The notes beneath the pieces are model-generated. The model was not told the DNA's origin. It saw only the letters and a program-made list of their open reading frames with translations, and searched no databases. Shown piece after piece: positions 26,824-34,358 of a DNA stretch of 64,000 nt. The stretch spans positions 180,832-244,831 of the forward strand of contig CAJUNB010000005.1 in the NCBI GenBank assembly GCA_910587635.1, written 5' to 3'. A program made the translations under genes and the position numbers. The first letter of the stretch is position 1; every line of letters starts with the position of its first letter. This DNA comes from an uncultured Lachnospiraceae bacterium. GTDB lineage: Bacteria; Bacillota; Clostridia; Lachnospirales; Lachnospiraceae.

Positions 26824-28737
26824 ATGGAAATCCGCGTATTGGATGAAAGAACAATTGATAAAATTGCAGCAGGAGAAGTGGTAGACAGACCGGCCAGTGT
26901 TGTGAAAGAGCTGGTGGAAAACGCGATGGACTGTGGAGCAGATGCTATCACTGTGGAAATCAAAGAAGGCGGCATTGCCATGATTCGAGTGACCGACAAT
27001 GGAAGCGGTATCGAAAAAGCGCAGGTGTCCAGGGCGTTTATCCGGCATGCTACGAGCAAAATAACAGATGCAAAAGACCTGGAACGGCTTACAAGCCTCG
27101 GATTCCGGGGAGAGGCGCTCTCCAGTATCTGTGCCGTAGCACAGGTGGAAATGATTACAAGGACCGGGAAAGATCTGACAGGTCTTCGCTATGTGATCGA
27201 GGGAGGGACGGAAAAAGAATCGGAAGAGATCGGTGCACCGGAAGGTACGACAGTATTTGTACGGAATCTGTTCTATAATGTACCTGCCCGGAAAAAGTTT
27301 CTGAATACACCCCAGTCTGAAGGCGGACATATTTCAGATCTGATGGAACATCTGGCACTGTCCCATCCTCATGTCTCCTTCAAATATGTGTGGAATGGAC
27401 AGATAAAATTTCATACTGCAGGAAATGGAAATTTACAGGAAATGATATACCGTATCTATGGAAAGGATATGGCTTCCTGCCTTGTTCCGTTGGAAGCGGA
27501 AAAGGATGGCATGAGGCTGGAAGGGTTTCTTGGTATGCCCTCTACAGGGAGAGCTAACAGAAACTTTGAGAACTATTTTATCAACGGCAGATTTATTAAA
27601 AGTCCGGTCATTGCCAAAGCGGCAGAAGATGCCTATAAATCTTATCTGATGCAGCACAAATATCCGTTTTTTGTACTGCATCTTACGATATCCCCCGGCA
27701 GACTGGACGTCAATGTACATCCCTCTAAAATGGAAGTGCGTTTTCATGAACCAAAGCGGATTGGTGACTTTATCTACAGTGCTGTCCGGGGCAGACTGGC
27801 AGAAAAAGAGATGCTGAAAGAAGTGACCTTTTCAGAGCCTTCCGAAAAAGAGGAGAGATACCGCCAGAAAACTATTTCAGAGCAGGTACCGGAGCCATTT
27901 GAAAAGACAGCCAGAAAATTAAAAGACCAGCAGTTGCAAAAGCGGCTTTTACAGGAACAGACGGGATTTGGGGAATATTCTTCCAGAATATCGGAAGAGC
28001 CGGTATACCATACAAAGCTGCTGGGAGCAGTGGAACTGGCCGGAAGTGGAGGAAATGACAGTCTGCGTTCCAATGTTATAAAAAAAGACCGGCATATTCT
28101 TGTGGAACGGCCCATGCAGATGCACTTTTTTGAAGATAAACTGCTGTCAGAGGAGAAAAAAGAGTCCTATCAGATTATCGGGCAGATCTTTGATACCTAT
28201 TGGCTCGTGGCATTGGGAGATAAGATGCTCATTATCGATCAGCATGCGGCTCATGAGAAGGTAAAATATGAGCGGCTCTGTGAGCAAATTCGTCAGGGAG
28301 AGACGTTGTCCCAGCAGGTAAGCCCGCCGGTTATCCTTACTTTCAGCGGGCAGGAGGAGAGCCTCTTTCTGGAATATGCGCAGTATTTCCGAAAGATGGG
28401 ATTTGAAATAGAACCTTTTGGTGGCAATGAGTACGCTGTCAGAGCAGTTCCCACAGAATTATTCGGACGCAGCGCCAGGGAACTGCTGGAAGAAGTGCTG
28501 GATGAACTGGCCCGGGGGCCGGTGAAAGGAGAGACGGATGTGGTAGCCTCCAGGCTGGCATCCATGTCCTGCAAGGCAGCGGTAAAAGGAGGAAAGGCCA
28601 TGAGTGTTCAGGAAGCGAAGGCACTGCTGGATGAGCTGCTTACATTGGACAATCCTTATCACTGTCCCCATGGCAGGCCTACCATTATTACGATGAGTAA
28701 GCACGAACTGGAAAAGAAGTTCAGCAGGATTGTGTAA
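26824..28737 (+). CDS. mutL: DNA mismatch repair protein MutL
   Basis: A 637-residue GHKL ATPase with a C-terminal endonuclease. The ATP site has DKIAAGEVVDRPASVVKELVENAMDCGAD (in pieces), DNGSGI, and GFRGEALSSI. The nuclease motif DQHAAHEKVKYERL is near residue 471 and CPHGRPT near residue 613, so this MutL should nick DNA itself, as expected where MutH is absent. ATG 26824 is preferred over 26812 because it starts right at the conserved N-terminus and follows GGTGG. Directly downstream of mutS. Confidence 0.96.
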   Translation: MEIRVLDERTIDKIAAGEVVDRPASVVKELVENAMDCGADAITVEIKEGGIAMIRVTDNGSGIEKAQVSRAFIRHATSKITDAKDLERLTSLGFRGEALSSICAVAQVEMITRTGKDLTGLRYVIEGGTEKESEEIGAPEGTTVFVRNLFYNVPARKKFLNTPQSEGGHISDLMEHLALSHPHVSFKYVWNGQIKFHTAGNGNLQEMIYRIYGKDMASCLVPLEAEKDGMRLEGFLGMPSTGRANRNFENYFINGRFIKSPVIAKAAEDAYKSYLMQHKYPFFVLHLTISPGRLDVNVHPSKMEVRFHEPKRIGDFIYSAVRGRLAEKEMLKEVTFSEPSEKEERYRQKTISEQVPEPFEKTARKLKDQQLQKRLLQEQTGFGEYSSRISEEPVYHTKLLGAVELAGSGGNDSLRSNVIKKDRHILVERPMQMHFFEDKLLSEEKKESYQIIGQIFDTYWLVALGDKMLIIDQHAAHEKVKYERLCEQIRQGETLSQQVSPPVILTFSGQEESLFLEYAQYFRKMGFEIEPFGGNEYAVRAVPTELFGRSARELLEEVLDELARGPVKGETDVVASRLASMSCKAAVKGGKAMSVQEAKALLDELLTLDNPYHCPHGRPTIITMSKHELEKKFSRIV

Positions 28738-28752
28738 AAGAAAGGACAGAGT

Positions 28753-29709
28753 ATGGAAAAAGAACCGCTTCTTATCTTGACAGGCCCTACAGCAGTGGGA
28801 AAAACAGCTCTGTCCCTGGCACTGGCAAAGCTGGTGGATGGAGAGATCATATCTGCGGATTCCATGCAGGTCTATCGTCATATGGATATCGGCTCTGCCA
28901 AAATAGGACCGGAGGAGAGGGAAGGGATACCCCATCATATGATCGATATACTGGAGCCATGGGAAGCTTTTAATATTACGATGTTTCAGGCCAGAGCCAG
29001 ACAGTACATCAGGGAGATTCGGGAACGGGGACATATGCCTATCATTGTCGGGGGTACAGGTTTTTATATCCAGTCTGTATTGTACGATATCGATTTTACA
29101 AAAGAGGCGGATGATGGCACATACAGGCAGGAACTGGAGCAACTGGGAAGGGAACGGGGTGATGCATGGCTCCATGGTCTTTTGCAGGATGTAGATCAGG
29201 CTTCCGCGCAGGTCATCCATCCCCATAACAGGAAACGCGTGATACGTGCTCTGGAGTATTATCATCTCACGGGACAGAAAATTTCAGAGCACAATACCAT
29301 ACAGCGCCAGCGGGAGAGCCGCTTTTGCTCCTGCTATTTTGTCCTGAATGACAGACGGGACAGAATCTATGAAAAAATAGACAGACGGGTAGATCAGATG
29401 ATGGAAGCGGGGCTTGTGGAAGAAGTGAAGAGGCTCCTGACGTTTGGCTGCACAAAAGATATGGTATCTATGCAGGGACTTGGCTATCAGCAGATCTGTT
29501 CTTATCTGCTGGGAGAAATCTCTCTGGAGCGGGCGATCTATCTGATCAAACGGGATACTAGGCATTTTGCCAAGCGACAGCTGACCTGGTTTCGCCGGGA
29601 GAGAGATGTGACCTGGCTGGAAAAAGAGCAGTTCGGCCACGAGGATGAGAAAATGCTGACATGGATGGAAAACAAAATGAAGGAGAAAGGAATGGCAGGC
29701 AGCCTATGA
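28753..29709 (+). CDS. miaA: tRNA dimethylallyltransferase MiaA
   Basis: A 318-residue enzyme that prenylates A37 of tRNA before MiaB acts. The P-loop GPTAVGKTALS is at residues 10-20, DSMQVYRHMDIGSAK is the DSMQ motif, GGTGFYIQSV follows, and a Cys-rich zinc pair is not obvious. The C-terminal YLIKRDTRHFAKRQLTWFRRE is typical. Its TGA overlaps the ATG of the YnbB-like gene. Part of the mutSL-miaA group. Confidence 0.95.
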   Translation: MEKEPLLILTGPTAVGKTALSLALAKLVDGEIISADSMQVYRHMDIGSAKIGPEEREGIPHHMIDILEPWEAFNITMFQARARQYIREIRERGHMPIIVGGTGFYIQSVLYDIDFTKEADDGTYRQELEQLGRERGDAWLHGLLQDVDQASAQVIHPHNRKRVIRALEYYHLTGQKISEHNTIQRQRESRFCSCYFVLNDRRDRIYEKIDRRVDQMMEAGLVEEVKRLLTFGCTKDMVSMQGLGYQQICSYLLGEISLERAIYLIKRDTRHFAKRQLTWFRRERDVTWLEKEQFGHEDEKMLTWMENKMKEKGMAGSL

Positions 29710-31028
29710 GTTCACAGACAGAAAGTAATAAAAATAAAATCTCCCTGGATTCCCGATATCGGGAACTGGGAATTTCAGAAGAAGTATACCGGTTCGGAGA
29801 AAAGATACTGGATGGTCTGCGGGAGCGGTTTGCCCGCATCGACGAGATTGCAGAATGGAATCAGCTGAAAGTTTTACAGGCCATGCAGGAAAATCGAGTG
29901 AGCGAGGCCTGCCTCTATGGGACGAGTGGATATGGATACAATGATCTGGGCAGAGAGACGCTGGAGAGGGTCTATGCCTCTGTGTTTCATACGGAAGATG
30001 CCCTTGTACGACCTCAGATCACCTGTGGTACCCATGCCCTTGCCCTTGCTCTGATGAGTAATCTCCGCCCTGGCGATGAGCTGCTCTCTCCTGTGGGAAA
30101 ACCGTACGATACGCTGGAAGAGGTCATCGGTATCCGGCAGTCCAAAGGTTCTCTGAGAGAATACGGTATTATGTACAGACAGGTGGAACTGCTGTCAGAC
30201 GGCAGCTTTGATTATGATCAGATCGAAAAGGCACTGAGTGAAAGGACCCGCCTTGTGACGATACAGCGTTCCAAAGGCTATCAGACCCGGCCTACTTTTT
30301 CTGTGGACCAGATCGGCGAACTGATTTCTTTTATAAAGACCCGTCGGCCGGATGTGCTCTGTATGGTGGACAACTGTTATGGAGAATTCGTGGAAACGAA
30401 GGAACCTTCCGATGTGGGTGCGGATATGGTGGTAGGTTCTCTGATTAAAAATCCGGGAGGCGGCCTTGCGCCTATAGGAGGCTATATTGCCGGAAAGCGG
30501 GAATGTGTGGAAAATGCGGCCTACCGGCTCACCTCTCCCGGTCTTGGCAAGGAAGTAGGAGCTTCTCTTTCAATATTGCCGGCTTTCTATCAGGGTCTGT
30601 TCCTGGCGCCCACCGTGACAGCATCCGCTCTGAAAGGGGCTGTTTTTGCTGCCAATATTTATGAAAAGCTTGGATTTGATGTATTGCCAGATAGTAAACA
30701 GTCCCGTCACGACATTATTCAGGCCGTCACTTTCCATGAACCGGAAATGGTCATTGCATTTTGTCAGGCGATCCAGGCTGCGGCGCCAGTGGACAGCTTC
30801 GTGCTGCCACAGCCTTCCGATATGCCAGGCTATGACAGTCAGGTCATCATGGCCGCCGGTGCGTTTGTATCGGGATCTTCCATTGAACTTTCCGCGGACG
30901 GTCCCATCAAGCCTCCCTATACCGTCTTTTTTCAGGGGGGACTTACATGGCAGCATGCCAAATTTGGTATTCTGAAAACATTACAGTCCTTTGTCGAAAA
31001 AAGACTGATAAAGGAACTATTTCTCTAA
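29706..31028 (+). CDS. ynbB: Methionine gamma-lyase-family protein (YnbB, aluminium resistance-like)
   Basis: A 440-residue fold-type I PLP enzyme of the YnbB family that usually follows miaA-hfq in Firmicutes. ATG 29706 overlaps the miaA stop by 4 bases; a longer start at 29661 would run inside miaA. Motifs are ACLYGTSGYGYNDLGRETLERVYA (in pieces), PQITCGTHALALAL, and the lysine of the PLP site in GSLIKNPGGGLAPIGGYIAG near residue 247. The reaction in vivo is not known; annotations as aluminium-resistance protein or Cys/Met lyase are by similarity. No hfq gene is seen between miaA and this gene. Confidence 0.88.
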   Translation: MSSQTESNKNKISLDSRYRELGISEEVYRFGEKILDGLRERFARIDEIAEWNQLKVLQAMQENRVSEACLYGTSGYGYNDLGRETLERVYASVFHTEDALVRPQITCGTHALALALMSNLRPGDELLSPVGKPYDTLEEVIGIRQSKGSLREYGIMYRQVELLSDGSFDYDQIEKALSERTRLVTIQRSKGYQTRPTFSVDQIGELISFIKTRRPDVLCMVDNCYGEFVETKEPSDVGADMVVGSLIKNPGGGLAPIGGYIAGKRECVENAAYRLTSPGLGKEVGASLSILPAFYQGLFLAPTVTASALKGAVFAANIYEKLGFDVLPDSKQSRHDIIQAVTFHEPEMVIAFCQAIQAAAPVDSFVLPQPSDMPGYDSQVIMAAGAFVSGSSIELSADGPIKPPYTVFFQGGLTWQHAKFGILKTLQSFVEKRLIKELFL

Positions 31029-31121
31029 AAAGTCAGAAAAATTTTCAGGAAATTTTATATACATAAAATGGGAATTGTGGTAATATTAACAACGTACAAG
31101 TATGCGGAAATTCAGTAATAA

Positions 31122-31173
31122 TCTGCCCGACTGGGCATGGACTATGTGCAGAGCACATGTCATACGATTTTTA
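31122..31173 (+). terminator. Terminator-like paired hairpins after the YnbB gene
   Basis: GCCC/GGGC (31125-31136) and ATGTGC/GCACAT (31144-31158) lie in a row, the second followed by GTCATACGATTTTT. TCTGC (31122-31126) can instead pair with GCAGA (31148-31152), so alternative folds exist. Probably terminates the ynbB transcript ahead of radC. The rest of 31029-31215 shows no gene. Confidence 0.5.
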
Positions 31174-31215
31174 CAGAAATAATCAGGGGCTTGATTCAAT
31201 TCTGCAAAAGGACAG

Positions 31216-31926
31216 ATGCAGAAGAAAAAACAAGAACAGGAAATAAAAAGAACGAGCAGCCGGAAGGCCGGTCCCTATGAGAAATATTTGGAAAAAGGAG
31301 CGCAGCAGCTTACGGATGCGGAGCTTCTTGCCATTATTCTACGAACGGGGACGGTGGGGGAGGATACGGTATCGATTGCAGGTAAGGTACTTTCCCTGCC
31401 GGGAGAAAACCACAGCGGAATTCTGGGACTTCATCATGTTTCCCTGAAGGAGCTGATGAGTATCCGGGGAATCGGTCAGGTGAAGGCCATCAAACTGAAA
31501 TGTATTGCAGAACTGTCATCCCGTATTGCCCAGGAAACGGCGAAAAAGACTTTGCAGCTCAAGGATCCCAGGACAGTAGCTGATTATTATATGGAACGCC
31601 TGCGGCATTTCGAACGGGAGAGAGTGCTCCTTTTGATGATGGACAGCCGAAATCATCTCATTGGAGAACAGGTGCTGTCGGAGGGGACTGTCAATGCATC
31701 TCTTATATCGCCCCGGGAAATATTTCTCACAGCACTGCGCTACAGTGCTGTATATATTATGCTGCTTCACAATCATCCGGGCGGAGATCCTACGCCGGGG
31801 AAGCAGGATATCCTTGCTACAGAGAGAATAAAAAATGTTTCCGCTATGATTGAAATCCCTCTGATTGACCATATTATTATTGGAGATAAAAAATATTACA
31901 GTTTCAGAGAGATGGGTTACTTATAG
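31216..31926 (+). CDS. radC: RadC family JAMM protein
   Basis: A 236-residue protein with an N-terminal UPF0758/HhH region (YLEKGAQQLTDAELLAIILRTG, RGIGQVKAIKLK) and a JAB1/MPN+ metalloprotease-like domain with the HxHx7D metal motif HNHPGGDPTPGKQD near residue 185. RadC was once linked to repair but its role is unresolved. In Firmicutes it commonly precedes mreB, as here, where mreB starts 18 bases downstream. AAAAGGAC lies before ATG. Confidence 0.92.
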   Translation: MQKKKQEQEIKRTSSRKAGPYEKYLEKGAQQLTDAELLAIILRTGTVGEDTVSIAGKVLSLPGENHSGILGLHHVSLKELMSIRGIGQVKAIKLKCIAELSSRIAQETAKKTLQLKDPRTVADYYMERLRHFERERVLLLMMDSRNHLIGEQVLSEGTVNASLISPREIFLTALRYSAVYIMLLHNHPGGDPTPGKQDILATERIKNVSAMIEIPLIDHIIIGDKKYYSFREMGYL

Positions 31927-31944
31927 AAGAAAGGGGAAGTTGAA

Positions 31945-32955
31945 TTGGCAAACAGTGCATTTGGTATCGACTTGGGTACGAGCAATATTAAAATTTATAA
32001 CAGGGCAGATGACAGTATTATGATCGAAAAAAATATGATCGCGATCGAAAATAAGAAAACGTTATTTGCCTATGGGGATTCTGCCTTCGAAATGTTCGAA
32101 AAGGCTCCCGGAAATATTCATATCTCTTATCCGCTCTGCAATGGAGTCATTGCGGATATCAAAAATATGGAAACACTTATCAAGTTTTTTATCCATGGTT
32201 TGATGAAAGGCAATATAAAGGGAGCTGAGTATTATGTGGCAGTTCCCACAGATATTACAGAGGTGGAAAAGAGAGCTTTTTACGACCTGATCAGAGATGC
32301 CAATGTAAAAGCGAAAAAAATTATGATCGTGGAAAAGGCCATCGCCGACGGCCTTGGATTGGATATTGATGTAAAAAATTCCCAGGGTGTTTTGCTTGTC
32401 AATGTGGGATATGATACGACAGAAATCTCTATTTTGTCTCTGGGGGGTATTGTACTCAGCCATCTGATCAATGTGGGGGGCAATAAATTTGACGAAGCTA
32501 TCCGTTCGGCAGTCAGAAGGGAATTCAGCCTTATTATAGGCGGGAAAACTGCAGAAAATGTGAAAATATCCCTTCGCGATCTGGAACAGGAAGGAAAAGG
32601 TGCCACCGTCTATGGAAGAGATATCGTAACCGGACTTCCGGTAGAGCGGGAAATTCCCACTTCTCTTGTGGATGAGGCGCTGCAGGAGCATTTCAGTACG
32701 ATTATAGACAATATCAAAGTCATTCTGGAGCGTACGCCTCCCGAACTGGCAGCGGATATTTACCGTCATGGTCTCTATCTGACCGGCGGTGCATCTCAGG
32801 TCAGTCATTTGGGTGAGCTGATCAGCAAGGGCACTGGATTGCAGGTCAATATGGCAGAGCAGCCTGTTGCCAGTGTGGCGATCGGGTTATCCCGCATCAT
32901 CAAGGATGATAACTATAAATCAGTGGCTTATTCAATTGAAGGAATGGGTAAATAG
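31945..32955 (+). CDS. mreB: Rod-shape actin homologue MreB
   Basis: A 336-residue actin-fold ATPase that polymerises under the membrane and guides lateral wall synthesis. FGIDLGTSNIKIY is the first phosphate loop, VAVPTDITEVEKRAF and VGYDTTEISILSLGGIVLS (in pieces) are the central motifs, and GLYLTGGASQVSHLGELIS is the adenosine site. Translation begins at TTG 31945 after AAGGGGAAG. The following mreC, mreD and pbp2 genes complete the elongasome block. Start and family are secure. Confidence 0.95.
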   Translation: MANSAFGIDLGTSNIKIYNRADDSIMIEKNMIAIENKKTLFAYGDSAFEMFEKAPGNIHISYPLCNGVIADIKNMETLIKFFIHGLMKGNIKGAEYYVAVPTDITEVEKRAFYDLIRDANVKAKKIMIVEKAIADGLGLDIDVKNSQGVLLVNVGYDTTEISILSLGGIVLSHLINVGGNKFDEAIRSAVRREFSLIIGGKTAENVKISLRDLEQEGKGATVYGRDIVTGLPVEREIPTSLVDEALQEHFSTIIDNIKVILERTPPELAADIYRHGLYLTGGASQVSHLGELISKGTGLQVNMAEQPVASVAIGLSRIIKDDNYKSVAYSIEGMGK

Positions 32956-32958
32956 TCA

Positions 32959-33828
32959 ATGAGTCCAATCATCAGAAAAAAAGGGGAGAAGTTTACGCTG
33001 CCAAGCAAATATCTCCTTCTGATTATCACTTTTATCTGTATCTGTATGATGGTGGTTACTTTTACAACGGATATGTTCCACGATTCTCTTGGAAATGTTG
33101 TCGGCTATGTGACGGTGCCGTTTCAGAATGGCATTACCGAAGTCGGGACGTGGCTTTCTGACAAGTCGGACGAGCTTTCCCAGATCAGAATACTTCTTCA
33201 GGAAAACAAGGAACTGAGACAGAAGGTAGATGAGCTTACGATCGAAAACACCATGTTGCAGCAGGACAAATATGAGCTGAATCAGCTGCGGGAATTGTAT
33301 AAACTGGATGAGGAATATTCAGGATACGAGAAAGTAGGCGCCCGAATTATCGCCTGGGACGGAGGCAACTGGTTTCATTCTTTTACGATTGACAAAGGGA
33401 AGGATGATGGCCTGGCAGTGGATATGAATGTCATGGCAGGAAGCGGCCTTGTAGGGAGGATCGTCGCTGTTGGAAAAAACTGGGCAAAAGTTACCTCCAT
33501 TATCAATGACAACTCCAATGTAAGCGGTATGGTATTATCCACATCTGATAATCTGATAGTGTGTGGCGACCTGGAGTTGATGAGTCAAGGACTGATCCGG
33601 TTTGAGCAGCTCGTGGACAGTAAAAATCAGGTGGTGGAAGGTGATAAAATCGTCACTTCCAATATCAGTGACAAATACCTTCCCGGCATTTTAATTGGTT
33701 ATATCAGTTCTATGGAAATGGATTCCAATAATCTGACAAAATCAGGATATGCAACTCCTGCAGTGGATTTTCAGCATCTGGAAGAGGTGCTTGTCATACT
33801 GGAGACAAAACAGAGCCTGGAAGATTAA
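32959..33828 (+). CDS. mreC: Rod shape-determining protein MreC
   Basis: A 289-residue bitopic protein: a basic cytoplasmic tail, one membrane segment at about residues 15-38, a coiled coil (RILLQENKELRQKVDELTIEN), and two beta domains with ARIIAWDGGNWFHSFTIDKGKDDGL in pieces and VGRIVAVGKNWAKVTSIINDNSNVSGMV. It links MreB to the external PBP2. It starts 3 bases after mreB stop. Confidence 0.95.
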   Translation: MSPIIRKKGEKFTLPSKYLLLIITFICICMMVVTFTTDMFHDSLGNVVGYVTVPFQNGITEVGTWLSDKSDELSQIRILLQENKELRQKVDELTIENTMLQQDKYELNQLRELYKLDEEYSGYEKVGARIIAWDGGNWFHSFTIDKGKDDGLAVDMNVMAGSGLVGRIVAVGKNWAKVTSIINDNSNVSGMVLSTSDNLIVCGDLELMSQGLIRFEQLVDSKNQVVEGDKIVTSNISDKYLPGILIGYISSMEMDSNNLTKSGYATPAVDFQHLEEVLVILETKQSLED

Positions 33829-33839
33829 GGAGGCGGCAT

Positions 33840-34358
33840 ATGAGACGCAAAGTTTTTATCGGTATATTGATTCTGATATGCTTTCTTTTGCAATGTACAG
33901 TATTTCATGCACTGGCGTTTGGGGGAATTATCCCGAATTTTCTGATTATCCTGACTTCTTCCTATGGATTTATGGGAGGAAAAAAAAGCGGACTGATCAC
34001 GGGGGTGTTGTCAGGATTATTACTGGATATCTTTTTCGGGGAAGCAATCGGTTTTTCTGCCCTGATTTATATGTATATCGGATACATAAACGGAAATTTC
34101 CGAAAAATATTTTTCCCTGAAGATATCAAACTGCCTCTTTGCCTGATTGCCCTCAGCGATTTGGTATACAATCTGATTTATTACTCTTTACTTTTTTTGC
34201 TCAGGAGCCGTTTTCATATCGGATATTATTTTGTCCATATCATTTTACCGGAAGTCATCTATACAGTGGCAATTGCGCTGATTATGTATCCCCTTATCCT
34301 CCGAATAGACCAGAAACTTGCGGAGCATGAAAAAAGGAGTGGGAAAAAGTTTGTTTGA
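33840..34358 (+). CDS. mreD: Rod shape-determining protein MreD
   Basis: A 172-residue, highly hydrophobic protein with about five to six membrane helices and the MreD core VLSGLLLDIFFGEAIGFSALIYMYIGYI. AAGGAGGCGG precedes the ATG. Its 3' end overlaps the start of the PBP2 gene. Family members stabilise the MreC-PBP2 complex in the membrane. Confidence 0.9.
   Translation: MRRKVFIGILILICFLLQCTVFHALAFGGIIPNFLIILTSSYGFMGGKKSGLITGVLSGLLLDIFFGEAIGFSALIYMYIGYINGNFRKIFFPEDIKLPLCLIALSDLVYNLIYYSLLFLLRSRFHIGYYFVHIILPEVIYTVAIALIMYPLILRIDQKLAEHEKRSGKKFV

Noticed and set aside
31029..31215. LexA (SOS) box before radC
   Set aside because: The symmetric ATGTGC/GCACAT lies in a terminator-like hairpin and does not match the Gram-positive SOS box.
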